DNA from: a virus
IMG/VR virus record: IMGVR_UViG_3300050821_003529
Span: 45,129 to 109,128 of that record
Direction: 5' to 3' (one strand)
DNA length: 64,000 bases
Under the pieces are notes generated by a model that worked only from the letters and a program-made list of their open reading frames with translations, had not been told where the DNA came from and made no database searches. Each line of letters starts with the position of its first letter. Within the stretch, counting starts at the first letter, position 1. A program made the position numbers and the translations under genes. Of this stretch, positions 40,979 through 50,096 are shown piece by piece.

Positions 40979-42136
40979 TTAATAATCCTTGATCACTTTA
41001 GCGATATACTGCATGTCATCACCATTTAGACCTTGGTGAATTCCTATAAAAAAGCCCCGTTCTGCTAATCCCACAGCGTTATAGTGTTTAGACTCTTCTC
41101 GTGGAAATAATTTCTGATAAATCGGTTGACTCAACAGAGGAAACATATATCTCGTCTCAATTCCGTTTCGTTCTAAATAAATAAGAAAATCATTTCGTTT
41201 CTTTGTAAAAGGTTTAACGACTATAGGATACATCATAAAACTATGCGTCATCTTTTCGGGAATTTTCGGTAACTGCAACCAATTAACATCCTTCAACAGT
41301 GTAGTCAATTCGTGGGCATTTCGTCGCCGTGCTATAATGTTGTTTTCACGTTGTTCTAATTCTGCTAAAGCGAGGGCGGCTTCTAGCTCTGTGGCTCTAT
41401 AAGAATAGCCTACTCTTTCAAATTCGTAACGTCGATCCATAATGTCCGTCGGGAGGTTATCATCATCATCTATTGAAATATAATCTGTACTACGACCATG
41501 ATTCATCAAACTGCGACATATGTCGTATAATTTAGAATTCGATGTAGTGACAATACCACCAACTCCACCGACAATTAAATGAGCAACATAAGTTGAGAAA
41601 CAAGCTAAATCTCCAAAACTTCCAACTGACTTACCATTTTGTGTAGCAAACATAGTTTCACACGAATCTTCAAGTACCTGCAATCCGTAACCCTTCGCAG
41701 TAATCATTATGTTGTGCATATCCGCTGGCAAGCCAAACAAATGAACAGGAATGATACAACGTGTTCTATCAGTAATAGCTTTTGAAATTTTGAATGGATT
41801 GATATTATAAGTTTCAGGACTGACATCAACGAACACGGGTTTAAGATTATTTTGTAGGACGATATTAGACGTAGCGATAAACGTAGTTGCTGGAACAATG
41901 ACTTCGTCCCCATCTTTATATCCGTAAACTTCTTTCAATGCCGCCAAAGCGATTTGTAGCGCAGATGTACCGCTATTACAAAATAACGCATGTTTTACTT
42001 GATGTAGTTCAGCGAAAGAAAATTCAAACGACTCGGTAAATTTACCACGACTTAAACGATTAGCATTCAACGCATTATTAACATAACGTTTTCCGTTTTC
42101 ACTGATATTCAAATGTCCTAAAGTTATCGATCTCAT
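40979..42136 (-). CDS. DegT/DnrJ/EryC1-fold enzyme, ColD-like dehydratase candidate
   Basis: 385 aa. NSGTSALQIAL (54-64), PATTFIATSN, and LEDSCE (Asp157, pyridine nitrogen) are the PLP-binding features. At the position of the Schiff-base lysine it has His186 in YVAHLIVGGVGG. This substitution marks the 3-dehydratases ColD (GDP-4-keto-6-deoxymannose) and E1/RfbH (CDP pathway). No FeS cysteine motif is evident, and the GDP-mannose dehydratase upstream points to a ColD-type reaction. Alternatively it is an inactive or repurposed aminotransferase. Confidence 0.8.
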   Translation of the reverse strand: MRSITLGHLNISENGKRYVNNALNANRLSRGKFTESFEFSFAELHQVKHALFCNSGTSALQIALAALKEVYGYKDGDEVIVPATTFIATSNIVLQNNLKPVFVDVSPETYNINPFKISKAITDRTRCIIPVHLFGLPADMHNIMITAKGYGLQVLEDSCETMFATQNGKSVGSFGDLACFSTYVAHLIVGGVGGIVTTSNSKLYDICRSLMNHGRSTDYISIDDDDNLPTDIMDRRYEFERVGYSYRATELEAALALAELEQRENNIIARRRNAHELTTLLKDVNWLQLPKIPEKMTHSFMMYPIVVKPFTKKRNDFLIYLERNGIETRYMFPLLSQPIYQKLFPREESKHYNAVGLAERGFFIGIHQGLNGDDMQYIAKVIKDY

Positions 42137-42675
42137 AGATGGAAAAACTCCTTCGCAGTCATGGCGTGCCTATCCCTATCTGATAAAGTGGGGTCTTTAA
42201 CTGGCCAATCGATACCTATCATAGGATCGTTCCATAGAATTGCGTCATCAGATGCTTTGTCGAAATGACTAGAACATTTGTACTGTACTTCAGATTCCTG
42301 TAAAGCACAAAATCCACGAGCGATATAAGAATCACCCCAAAGTAAAAGTTTGTCTCCCTTCTGCATAATAAGACTATAGTACTGTAAAAATGTAGCGGAC
42401 TGTTTGTGAACATCGACTGCTACCATAAAAATTCTTCCTTGAGTGACCCGCATTAATTTTGCCATTGGGGGCGTAAATTGAAAGTGTAAACCTCGTATAA
42501 CATTTTTCATTGACCGAGAGTGAAGATCACGAACAAATCGTGGAAGTCCCATTTCTTGCATTTCATTATCGAGATAAGTGATGTTGAAATATCCACGCTC
42601 ATCTTCAAAGCAAGTGGAACGAATCAACTTGACACGTCCATTAAACTTTTCCTCTTCAATCTTAAAATGATCCAT
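42133..42675 (-). CDS. dTDP-4-dehydrorhamnose 3,5-epimerase-like (RmlC fold)
   Basis: 180 aa from ATG 42675 (GGAG upstream). DERGYFNITYL, VRDLHSRSMKNVIRGLHFQ and VTQGRIFMVAVDVHKQS (cupin blocks, residues about 20-95) and a Trp/Tyr-rich C-terminus. It should epimerise C3/C5 of a 4-keto-6-deoxysugar; with the neighbours this would give an L-configured dideoxyhexose. Small overlap with the SDR gene. Confidence 0.85.
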   Translation of the reverse strand: MDHFKIEEEKFNGRVKLIRSTCFEDERGYFNITYLDNEMQEMGLPRFVRDLHSRSMKNVIRGLHFQFTPPMAKLMRVTQGRIFMVAVDVHKQSATFLQYYSLIMQKGDKLLLWGDSYIARGFCALQESEVQYKCSSHFDKASDDAILWNDPMIGIDWPVKDPTLSDRDRHAMTAKEFFHL

Positions 42676-43660
42676 ATAATCTCCGTTGCCACTCAATTGT
42701 TCTCTTCAGACCTTCTTCCAAAGTGGTATAGTTCATCTTTCCCATATCCGCTTCCATTAAACCGATATCCATTCTAGGTAAGGCGTGGGAACCGGGTAAT
42801 TCTTTATCCTCTTCCGGAATGTGAATAGTTGAATTAGTTAATCGGGCAACAATCGTAGCTAATTCAGCAATACTAGTGGTAGAGCGCTCACCAACGTTAT
42901 AGACGGGTTTAGTGCCGTGCAGAACAACCTTCCAGAGCATCGTTGCGACATCTTTGGCGTAACAACAAGTTCTCATTTCCTTGCCTGAAAACTTCATCTC
43001 AATATGATTCTTCGTGATCGCCTGATCAATAAATTGGCTCAAAGCACGTTTATCATCCTTACGAACGCCTGGGCCATAAGTCAAATTTAACCGGGCAGAA
43101 GAGGCATTTACTCCATTTTTACGATAGGCATAAGTTATGGCTTCACCGCTTCGTTTTCCTTCGACATAACCTGCCCGTGGATGGTAAGGAGTAGTGCTCC
43201 CGATATCTTCTTCCGTAGCGAATTCTTTCTGTAAACCATGATAAACTTCATTCGAACTTACAAAAAGGAAGCGACCGCCAGGAGCGAGAGATTTTAATAA
43301 TCGTTCCGTGATAGTTGTATTTACATGGATTGTATCTGCTGGATTTTGCATAAAAATGACAGGTTGACCGTATCCAGCCGCATGAATAATAATATCGGCT
43401 GATACAAATCGCATTGAATCGTGATAGAGATTAAATCCAGCCCGTTTTGCAAGTTGGTTAGTATACCACGCAGGCTCGTTATGATACTGTCCAAAAGCTT
43501 CTATCTTATACCCTCGCTGTTTAAGAACGTACAAAATTGTCATCAAGTGCATACCGATCAAACCTGTGGCCCCAGAAATAAAGACACGAGCACCATCTAG
43601 TGGACTGTAGTCAACTATGTTTAAAGTTTCTTCGGCGTCACGAATTAAAAGATCGAGCAT
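42662..43660 (-). CDS. NAD(P)-dependent SDR (nucleotide-sugar epimerase/reductase)
   Basis: 332 aa. ISGATGLIG (29-37, NAD(P) loop), [18 protein letters not shown], and the YVEGK catalytic Tyr/Lys pair. Family: extended SDR like dTDP-glucose dehydratase/UDP-glucuronate decarboxylase. Here it could reduce the 4-keto group as the last step of the pathway. An N-terminal extension of about 25 residues precedes the fold. Exact specificity is not readable. Confidence 0.82.
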   Translation of the reverse strand: MLDLLIRDAEETLNIVDYSPLDGARVFISGATGLIGMHLMTILYVLKQRGYKIEAFGQYHNEPAWYTNQLAKRAGFNLYHDSMRFVSADIIIHAAGYGQPVIFMQNPADTIHVNTTITERLLKSLAPGGRFLFVSSNEVYHGLQKEFATEEDIGSTTPYHPRAGYVEGKRSGEAITYAYRKNGVNASSARLNLTYGPGVRKDDKRALSQFIDQAITKNHIEMKFSGKEMRTCCYAKDVATMLWKVVLHGTKPVYNVGERSTTSIAELATIVARLTNSTIHIPEEDKELPGSHALPRMDIGLMEADMGKMNYTTLEEGLKRTIEWQRRLYGSF

Positions 43661-44600
43661 TTAACTCCGCTTCCATCATAATTTTAACCAACTCTTTAAA
43701 CTTCACTCGTGGCTCCCAACCTAACTGTCGTCTAGCCTTTGAAGCGTCTCCCAATAACAAATCCACTTCAGCGGGGCGATAATACTTAGAATCGATCTCT
43801 ACATACTTAGTCCAGTCTAGATTAACATAGCTGAAGGCTTCTGTCAAGAACTCTTTTATGGAGTGGGTTTCGCCCGTGGCGATCACGTAATCATCTGGTT
43901 TATCTTGTTGAAGCATAAGCCACATAGCCTCAACATAATCCTTGGCGTAGCCCCAATCCCTTCGGGCATCCAGATTACCTAGGAAAAGTTTGTCCTGCTT
44001 ACCTTGAGTGATCCGAACAGCTGCTTTGACTATTTTCTGTGTGACAAACGTATCACCTCTACGAGGCGACTCATGATTAAAAAGAATCCCATTACAAGCA
44101 AACATATTATAAGCTTCACGATAGTTCACCGTACTCCAATATGCGAATTGTTTTGCGATGCCGTAAGGACTACGTGGCCAGAACGGAGTAGTTTCTTTCT
44201 GAGGAGTTTCGACAACTTTTCCGAATAACTCACTTGATGAGGCTTGATAAAATTTAGCGTGACCATATTGAGTAGTAGCTTCTAACATATTCAAAGCACC
44301 TAGACCGGTAGCTTCGGCAGTATAAACCGGCAACTCAAATGAAACTTTAACATGTGATTGTGCGCCAAGATTATACACTTCGTCTGGTTTCGACTCCTGA
44401 ACAATATGACGAATAGAATTGGCGTCGGTCAAATCTCCATAATGAAGATGTAGATCATTAAAAATATGGTCTATGCGACCCGTATTTAATGAACTAGATC
44501 GACGTATAATTCCATGAACTTCATATCCCTTTTCGAGAAGCGACTCCGCTAAATACGATCCTGTTTGTCCGGAAACCCCGGTAATTAAAGCTCGTTTCAT
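43638..44600 (-). CDS. gmd: GDP-mannose 4,6-dehydratase
   Basis: 320 aa. [14 protein letters not shown] (6-19), [53 protein letters not shown] and NHESPRRG are hallmark GMD blocks. It makes GDP-4-keto-6-deoxy-mannose, the shared precursor of fucose, colitose and perosamine. Ends over the SDR start; its own start overlaps the broken HNH gene. Confidence 0.93.
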   Translation of the reverse strand: MKRALITGVSGQTGSYLAESLLEKGYEVHGIIRRSSSLNTGRIDHIFNDLHLHYGDLTDANSIRHIVQESKPDEVYNLGAQSHVKVSFELPVYTAEATGLGALNMLEATTQYGHAKFYQASSSELFGKVVETPQKETTPFWPRSPYGIAKQFAYWSTVNYREAYNMFACNGILFNHESPRRGDTFVTQKIVKAAVRITQGKQDKLFLGNLDARRDWGYAKDYVEAMWLMLQQDKPDDYVIATGETHSIKEFLTEAFSYVNLDWTKYVEIDSKYYRPAEVDLLLGDASKARRQLGWEPRVKFKELVKIMMEAELNARSFNS

Positions 44601-45049
44601 AAAGACACCTTGCTAATCCAATAGTGGTAAATTTTATTTACCCATTCTCTAAATTCATTTTCTGAACGTACATTTTTAGCTTGATTACATATCATACAAC
44701 AGGCACGAAGATTTTCAAGTGTATAACCTTCGGAAGAATTAATACGATCTAATCCACTGCCGGTTTGCAATAGTGCTAATTTTTCTCCGCAATAATAACA
44801 GGGATTCTCTATTAATGATTTGTATTGCTCAAAAGAAATTGAACAAATCAATTCATAACTTTTAGCGTGAGCCTTCAAACGAGCGTATCTAGCTGGTAAC
44901 TTCTTTTATTGTGCTTTACGTCGTTCAGGATGTTCTTTACTGTATTTTCGTGAATATGCACGATGGTGCTCTCGATTAGCCGCTCTCCACTCCCTTTGTT
45001 TAATTTTATTGATTTCTCGGTGTGTTTCTCTATAAGTTTGAGACGACAT
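44597..45049 (-). pseudogene. HNH endonuclease interrupted by an in-frame TAA
   Basis: From ATG 45049 the frame reads a basic helical region (REWRAANREHHRAYSRKYSKEHPERRKAQ), then TAA at 44906-44908, then continues in the same frame with KKLPARYARLKAHAKSYEL and the HNH core CYYCGE...GLDRINSSEGYTLENLRACCMICNQAKN to 44597. The downstream open part (from a TTG at 44878) has the catalytic region but lacks the N-terminal DNA-binding half. Nonsense decay of a homing gene is the simplest reading; readthrough or re-initiation is possible. Confidence 0.85.
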
Positions 45050-45052
45050 AAT

Positions 45053-45808
45053 TTAAATCCTTATCCAGCGATCAGGTACTAAATCAGAAGTATTAATTGT
45101 TTCATCTTGAAACCATTTCTTTGGAGCTATAACAATTTGACTTGAATGCTCGCCTAACCATGCCCCGAACCACGAAAATGTAGAGTTAGCCAAGATTGCA
45201 TGAGAATACTTAGTCATCGTGTGTAAATCTAGATGCTGATTTCCAGTTGAAACTACAGGATAACCCATGAACTCTTTCATGTCGGGATCATCTGTAAAGA
45301 CTTCAAAAGTTATATCAGGAACACGCTCTTTAATATAGGCAACTGCCGCTTGATAATATTCCAATGGAAGCGATCCATGGAATTCCTTAGTACCTCGATT
45401 TAGATAATCACCACGACGGACGTGAATGAAGGCTTTGTTTCTAAACTGTACTCTCAGCGGAGAGTTAACCCACCAATCGAAATCTTTTCTAATCAAATCT
45501 ACATTGAAATATTTTTCGCTCTGCCAATAACCACGAAAATAAATTCTTTCACATGGACGAGGTCTGGAAGATACCCTTATTCCACTAGCTATTTTTGAAT
45601 CGTAAAAGAATCCTGACTCTTCATATGTAAGCTCCGCTCCATCAGGAGAACCTAGTATTATTGGAAGATGAAAGGGTTCAAGAGCATAATCCCACGTTGA
45701 ACGACACCAATGAAACTTCAAAGGTTCATTAGCTATCGCTGCAACTGATCTTCCGAATGCGTACATGAACAACTGATTTCCTAAGCCACCAGTTAATCTA
45801 ACTATCAA
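45053..45808 (-). CDS. GT11 alpha-1,2-fucosyltransferase-family enzyme
   Basis: 251 aa from TTG 45808, with AAGGAG 7 nt upstream, giving the canonical start MIVRLTGGLGNQLFMYAFG. HVRRGDYLN (donor-binding, near 140), VFTDDPDM, and NSTFSWFGAWL (near 213) complete the GT11 signature. GT11 includes fucosyl- and colitosyltransferases (for example WbwK of E. coli O55), so it may use the GDP-dideoxysugar proposed here. Overlaps the GT31-like gene. Confidence 0.92.
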   Translation of the reverse strand: MIVRLTGGLGNQLFMYAFGRSVAAIANEPLKFHWCRSTWDYALEPFHLPIILGSPDGAELTYEESGFFYDSKIASGIRVSSRPRPCERIYFRGYWQSEKYFNVDLIRKDFDWWVNSPLRVQFRNKAFIHVRRGDYLNRGTKEFHGSLPLEYYQAAVAYIKERVPDITFEVFTDDPDMKEFMGYPVVSTGNQHLDLHTMTKYSHAILANSTFSWFGAWLGEHSSQIVIAPKKWFQDETINTSDLVPDRWIRI

Positions 45809-46478
45809 AGAAATGCTCCTTATACATTTCACACATCCACAGTTTCATTCGTTCCCGAGTCCACCCAAGTTTATGCGCCGGATAATGCCAGCTTGCTTCA
45901 TTCTCGAATCTCATTAAATCACTCGCCGTCACATTACCAGACTGAATCTCAGGGCCAAGACAATTGCCGACCATCATGTCCTCGGCCCACATTCCAGATT
46001 CTGTACGAATAACTATTTCAGCTGCTTTACGGGACAGCGCATACCCAAATCCCCCTGACGCCCACGGGTGGCAATGAAAGTGATGAATTCCTCTTCCATC
46101 CTTAAAGTGAAAAGTAGACCCTATCTTGGGCGAAGAACCAAATCGTCCCGAATAATCAAATTTCTGAAAATCAGTTTGAAATAATTTATACGGGATCAAG
46201 AATGTGTCTACATCGCAAAGAAATATAAAATCGTAATCCCTCCCAAAAGACCACTGAAGGATTCGTTTTGTTTTTTGAGGCAAACTATTATAATCGTCTT
46301 TCACGTCTAAATAAATAGTATCTAAAAGACCGCCCCATCTCCAAGGTGTTCCAACTTTCTGACCCACGAAGAAACGTAAATCACATTGAACATTTTTACC
46401 CCAAGTTTGTTTAATAGTATCGTGACAACCCTTATCTAGATCATCGTGACACGACTTTACTGCTATCAACGTTCTCAC
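45798..46478 (-). CDS. GT31-like glycosyltransferase, copy 4
   Basis: 226 aa from GTG 46478 (GTGA overlap with the DHH gene). CHDTIKQTWGKNV, FLCDVDTFLI (DxD intact), SGGFGYALSRKAAEIV and EASWHYPAHK. It keeps the metal motif that copies 2 and 3 have lost. Donor and acceptor unknown. Confidence 0.8.
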   Translation of the reverse strand: MRTLIAVKSCHDDLDKGCHDTIKQTWGKNVQCDLRFFVGQKVGTPWRWGGLLDTIYLDVKDDYNSLPQKTKRILQWSFGRDYDFIFLCDVDTFLIPYKLFQTDFQKFDYSGRFGSSPKIGSTFHFKDGRGIHHFHCHPWASGGFGYALSRKAAEIVIRTESGMWAEDMMVGNCLGPEIQSGNVTASDLMRFENEASWHYPAHKLGWTRERMKLWMCEMYKEHFFDS

Positions 46479-47458
46479 TGAAACTTTACTCCCAATCCAC
46501 ACTTTCGATTCAAAATAGAGTCGATCAATGCTCGCCCCTGATAAATTGGTAATGGTGCTCCGGACGCCGACTGATGCCCACCACCGACTCCAGGTGCGAT
46601 AAGTGCAGCTACTTTAGAAACATCTACAGGACCGCCTTTTAAAGATCGAAGACTGAACTGAATCATTCCATCGCCACGTTCAAACCAAGTCAAGCCGATA
46701 TCTGCGCCCGATTCAACTAATGCTGCTCCGACTTCAGAAGCATCCGTATATTGAGTATTGACTATTTTCACCGAGTAATCGCACGAAAAAGCTTCTGGAT
46801 CGAATCCTCCTGGGTTAATTACTAACCGTCCTTCAAAAGCTTGCTGTAGTGCTAATTTAACTCGACGTTCATTGTTACGAACCACATACTTACCACGCTC
46901 TGCTGCATCAAGCCAGTGTATATTATCGAGTTCTTCCCACTCAGCGAAGTCGAAATTTAACGAATGCAAAAAGGCGTTAACTTCCTCAGTGCTTATTAAT
47001 TTATGATTCCACAGATCGTAATCCTCGATATAATTAACGTACCAAGGGCGTCTCATCTCTTCAAGAATTTTATTGTATTTATACATATCCACAACAGAGC
47101 AATTTGCTGCGTCCTGTGCTCGTGGAGAATCTTTGCCGAAAAGATAATCCCACGTCAACCCGGCACCAGATCGACTCATGTCAAACGTAGCATATGGTAA
47201 ACCCTGGCAAGCTTGAAGAGATGTTTTATGATGGTCTAAAATCCAGATTGACTTGGCTGAAGCAGCGACAGCTTCATTATCTTCTCGACGTTTCCAAGAA
47301 AAATCTAAAACGATGACATCTTTCCCTCTAACCTGTTCAATAGGCAGAGGATCACCGTGATTCAACGGGAGAATTTCAGCCTCGGGATATCGCTTATGTG
47401 CTATGAACGAAGCACAGAAGCCGTCAGGACACGATTTATGACTTATTATCAGGTCCAT
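46475..47458 (-). CDS. DHH-family phosphoesterase (NrnB/nanoRNase-like)
   Basis: 327 aa from ATG 47458 (GGAG upstream). SHKSCPDGFCA (D-x-D-like), VLDFSW, ILDHHKT (DHH) near residue 75, and VGGGHQSASGA near the C-terminus (DHHA1-type GGGH). Such enzymes degrade short oligonucleotides or cyclic dinucleotides. In a phage it could recycle nanoRNA or destroy signalling nucleotides of defence systems; the sequence does not decide between these. Confidence 0.85.
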   Translation of the reverse strand: MDLIISHKSCPDGFCASFIAHKRYPEAEILPLNHGDPLPIEQVRGKDVIVLDFSWKRREDNEAVAASAKSIWILDHHKTSLQACQGLPYATFDMSRSGAGLTWDYLFGKDSPRAQDAANCSVVDMYKYNKILEEMRRPWYVNYIEDYDLWNHKLISTEEVNAFLHSLNFDFAEWEELDNIHWLDAAERGKYVVRNNERRVKLALQQAFEGRLVINPGGFDPEAFSCDYSVKIVNTQYTDASEVGAALVESGADIGLTWFERGDGMIQFSLRSLKGGPVDVSKVAALIAPGVGGGHQSASGAPLPIYQGRALIDSILNRKCGLGVKFQ

Positions 47459-47846
47459 TATTTTCTCCATTGTAAAGCCACAAACTTTTCTCCCCGGCGT
47501 ATTTAATAGCGTCAAACGGTTTCAAACAACTAGGAATTTCCATCAAATCTATGAAATCTGCGTCGTGATAAGTCTTCAAGATGTACTCTCGATAAAGACG
47601 CAACGTCACTTTCAATGCTTCAATTTCCTTCTTAAGCAACTCCGCTTCTTTTGTATTTACAATAAAAGGCGGTTGAATTTGAAAAGCTAAATTATCGGCT
47701 AACACACCAGCATAGTGATTTAACTGTCCCTCTAGTTGGCATATTCTCATGTCCTTATTTTTCAAATACACTTCGTACTGTTGAAGAAGATGTCGAAGAC
47801 TTTCAATTTCTTTCTTGCGATTCTGATAAGATTTAACTGATGGCAT
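47436..47846 (-). CDS. Coiled-coil protein of unknown function (136 aa)
   Basis: Heptad-like regions at about 10-50 (KKEIESLRHLLQQYEVYLKNKDM) and 67-90 (EAELLKKEIEALKVTLRLYREY). Overlaps both neighbours by 14-23 bp. No motif. Confidence 0.65.
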   Translation of the reverse strand: MPSVKSYQNRKKEIESLRHLLQQYEVYLKNKDMRICQLEGQLNHYAGVLADNLAFQIQPPFIVNTKEAELLKKEIEALKVTLRLYREYILKTYHDADFIDLMEIPSCLKPFDAIKYAGEKSLWLYNGENNGPDNKS

Positions 47847-48639
47847 CGTAATCTACCTGTCCATTTCCAAGGATGTAACGCTTGATACCTCTTCGCTCAA
47901 AACAAGGACGCTTCGGAGAATGTGCTCTAGCACGATATTTCCGATACTCTTGAGAACTCGGACGATTTTGTTCATTAATATTTACTCCTGGTACATAGGC
48001 CACTTTAAATCCCGCCCTCTTAACATCTAAGAACCACGCCCCGTGCTCACCACCACCGATCTTGACATCATCATCCCATCGCACAAAATTGAAAACTTTC
48101 TTTCTAATCAGAGAATAATTGACAGTCAGGTCACACTCTATGAACGACTGCCCACGACCATTAATATCAACATCAAGAGGGTGTTCCGTGATGACTCCAT
48201 CCTTTTCCTCTAGAAGAAACTCATAAGGACGATTTCTAACTCGGCCACTAGCAACGGCTATTTCTGGATTGTTATCCAGAATACTTTGCAACTTCAATAC
48301 ACCTTCCGCTGCTTCATATGTAAAATCAAAATCATCTGATCCTATCAGGAGATAAGGATGTTCATTTGCTTGCGATATGACATTACTTTTAGCTCCAAAA
48401 CCAGAGTCATAAGGCATATACATAACATAATGTCCCCAATATCTAAGATTATCATAAAATAAAGATTTCGCTGGAGTCATTCTTCCATCGTCAGCTACGA
48501 TAATTTGAGCACCGGGCATATTATGAAGAATACCTTTAACAGCCACTTCCAAATGCTCGTCTCTCAAAAATGTTTTTATACCGATAGCGATATTTGTAAA
48601 TGGGCTAGCCACGCTCTTTCCTCTTTTCATATCCAGCAA
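47833..48639 (-). CDS. GT-A fold glycosyltransferase
   Basis: Up to 268 aa; the start may be GTG 48612 (AGAGGAAAGAG upstream) rather than 48639. IKTFLRDEHLEVAVKGILHNMPGAQIIVADDGR (GT2-like donor site), IGSDDFDFTYEA (DD motif, near 105), FIECDLTVNYSLIRKKVF, and GEHGAWFLDVKRAGFKVAYVPG (acceptor/C-terminal). It resembles the polypeptide GalNAc-transferase-like GT-A group. The last gene of the sugar island. Confidence 0.82.
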   Translation of the reverse strand: MLDMKRGKSVASPFTNIAIGIKTFLRDEHLEVAVKGILHNMPGAQIIVADDGRMTPAKSLFYDNLRYWGHYVMYMPYDSGFGAKSNVISQANEHPYLLIGSDDFDFTYEAAEGVLKLQSILDNNPEIAVASGRVRNRPYEFLLEEKDGVITEHPLDVDINGRGQSFIECDLTVNYSLIRKKVFNFVRWDDDVKIGGGEHGAWFLDVKRAGFKVAYVPGVNINEQNRPSSQEYRKYRARAHSPKRPCFERRGIKRYILGNGQVDYDAIS

Positions 48640-48832
48640 CTAACTTCTTTCGAAGCTCTAGAGTCTGCTGCCAATTAATAGCCCCAGACTTCTTATCACG
48701 AGCAAAGCATTCTCGTAAAGAAGCGTTAAACCAATGATCCGGCTTCCCTGTCTTCCCAATAACGCCAAGAGTTTCACACTCTTCTCTGGCATGTAATTCT
48801 CTTATTTCGAATTCGTGATCCGTGACCGACAT
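48605..48832 (-). CDS. Small helical protein (75 aa)
   Basis: ATG 48832 with AGAGGG upstream. Charged and helical (EIRELHAREECETLGVIGK, NASLRECFARDKKSG). Resembles small phage proteins without known function. Confidence 0.65.
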   Translation of the reverse strand: MSVTDHEFEIRELHAREECETLGVIGKTGKPDHWFNASLRECFARDKKSGAINWQQTLELRKKLVAGYEKRKERG

Positions 48833-48833
48833 T

Positions 48834-49289
48834 CTACCCTCTATTAATTTTTCTAGACAACTTCTGCTGATGCTGAATTTGTTGACTACGTGCGTGCCAC
48901 TTTTTTCGAAGTGCATTCATAGCAGCCGAACGAGCTTTCTTAACATCTTCATTACCATTAGGATAAAAAATAATTAGTTTACGTGTCAAATCAACCAGTT
49001 CAAGACTTCGTTTATTCCAGTGCCGATTAATTCGACCTTTTCCGTGACCGTGCCCTCGGGCTACTAACTCAACACCTTCCTCAGTTTTAGCGAATCTCTG
49101 TAGACAGATTTCAGAAGTTCTATGACGACGGTCGCATATAGGACAATTGATCATACGACCTAACTCAGGGTGCCGACCAGAAAAAGACTTATTGTGATAT
49201 TTTTCTCTAAATCTATCTATGGCATTCTGAATTTCCGTACGTTCATATTCATTTTGCAATTTTCCTAAAGCTTCTTCGTGCGGTTCCAT
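48834..49289 (-). CDS. Zinc-knuckle phage protein (151 aa)
   Basis: INCPICDRRHRTSEIC near residue 50 forms a possible Cys/His zinc site, and a very basic C-terminus (ALRKKWHARSQQIQHQQ) could bind nucleic acid. RGHGHGKGRINRHW is another histidine-rich stretch. Function unknown. Confidence 0.65.
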   Translation of the reverse strand: MEPHEEALGKLQNEYERTEIQNAIDRFREKYHNKSFSGRHPELGRMINCPICDRRHRTSEICLQRFAKTEEGVELVARGHGHGKGRINRHWNKRSLELVDLTRKLIIFYPNGNEDVKKARSAAMNALRKKWHARSQQIQHQQKLSRKINRG

Positions 49290-50032
49290 TATTTATGTCC
49301 TCCAGGTGTCCGATCATCATTCGGAAAGGGAAAGATTAATCGACCTTCTGTTGGATCATCCTTGAAACCTTTTCGCTTAATTTCATCGGCTTTATTTTCT
49401 AACTGTTTTCTTTCCTTGCCGTGAACAATTCTAGTTTTGTTCTGATCTGCATGATAAAGACGTTTCAAATCTTGGGCCACTTCAGGAGCGAATAAATCTA
49501 AACGATTTAACATATACAAATCATGTACATTTTCAATGTGATCTATATAAAAATGCCGACCATCTATATAAGCTCTTTCTATATCCTCTTGCGTAATCAA
49601 ATCTACTCGGGGCACTCTAGGCTGCTGTCGTCGCCACACGTGAAAAATAAGCTGCATTGTGCCGGTTCTTCGTTTTTCACCATTGACAGTTTCTGTTTCA
49701 TATCTTCGCTCGGTAAACAACTCCATTCGGTGCTTCTTTAAATTCAACGTCCAAACCGCTTTAGCTCCACCGATGGCAAACAAACTCTCCGAGTAAGAAT
49801 ACGTTTCAAACTTACGACAGTTACATTTTCCTCGAATTTTAACCCCGTTAACGGTCCTATTTTCGTCCAAAGCGAAGTAAAACTTCGTCCCGTCTAACGG
49901 AATAATACTCATTTCTTTTGGATCGATACCATCAAGAACGTACTTTTTACCTACTTGAAGGCTCGCCTCGGGATAACTTATAGCTTCCTTTTCACACGAA
50001 TGAACTAATACAGACTTTACAATAACACCCAT
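49289..50032 (-). CDS. Phage protein of unknown function (247 aa)
   Basis: Two-part protein: beta-rich N-terminal 125 residues with KCNCRKFE (Cys pair near 70), and a charged helical C-terminal half (about 150-235). No catalytic motif. It may be part of the replication region. Confidence 0.65.
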   Translation of the reverse strand: MGVIVKSVLVHSCEKEAISYPEASLQVGKKYVLDGIDPKEMSIIPLDGTKFYFALDENRTVNGVKIRGKCNCRKFETYSYSESLFAIGGAKAVWTLNLKKHRMELFTERRYETETVNGEKRRTGTMQLIFHVWRRQQPRVPRVDLITQEDIERAYIDGRHFYIDHIENVHDLYMLNRLDLFAPEVAQDLKRLYHADQNKTRIVHGKERKQLENKADEIKRKGFKDDPTEGRLIFPFPNDDRTPGGHK

Positions 50033-50096
50033 TCTTGCACACTTCTCCTAGAGGAAGCTTAACATTCTTCCCATAGTGGTCGCAGTAGGTACACGA

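Noticed and set aside
43819-43847. TTGACA-17 bp-TAATCT promoter match inside gmd
   Set aside because: Mid-gene, with no start codon or coupled gene following closely and no shared spacer motif. It serves as a reminder that consensus matches also occur by chance here.
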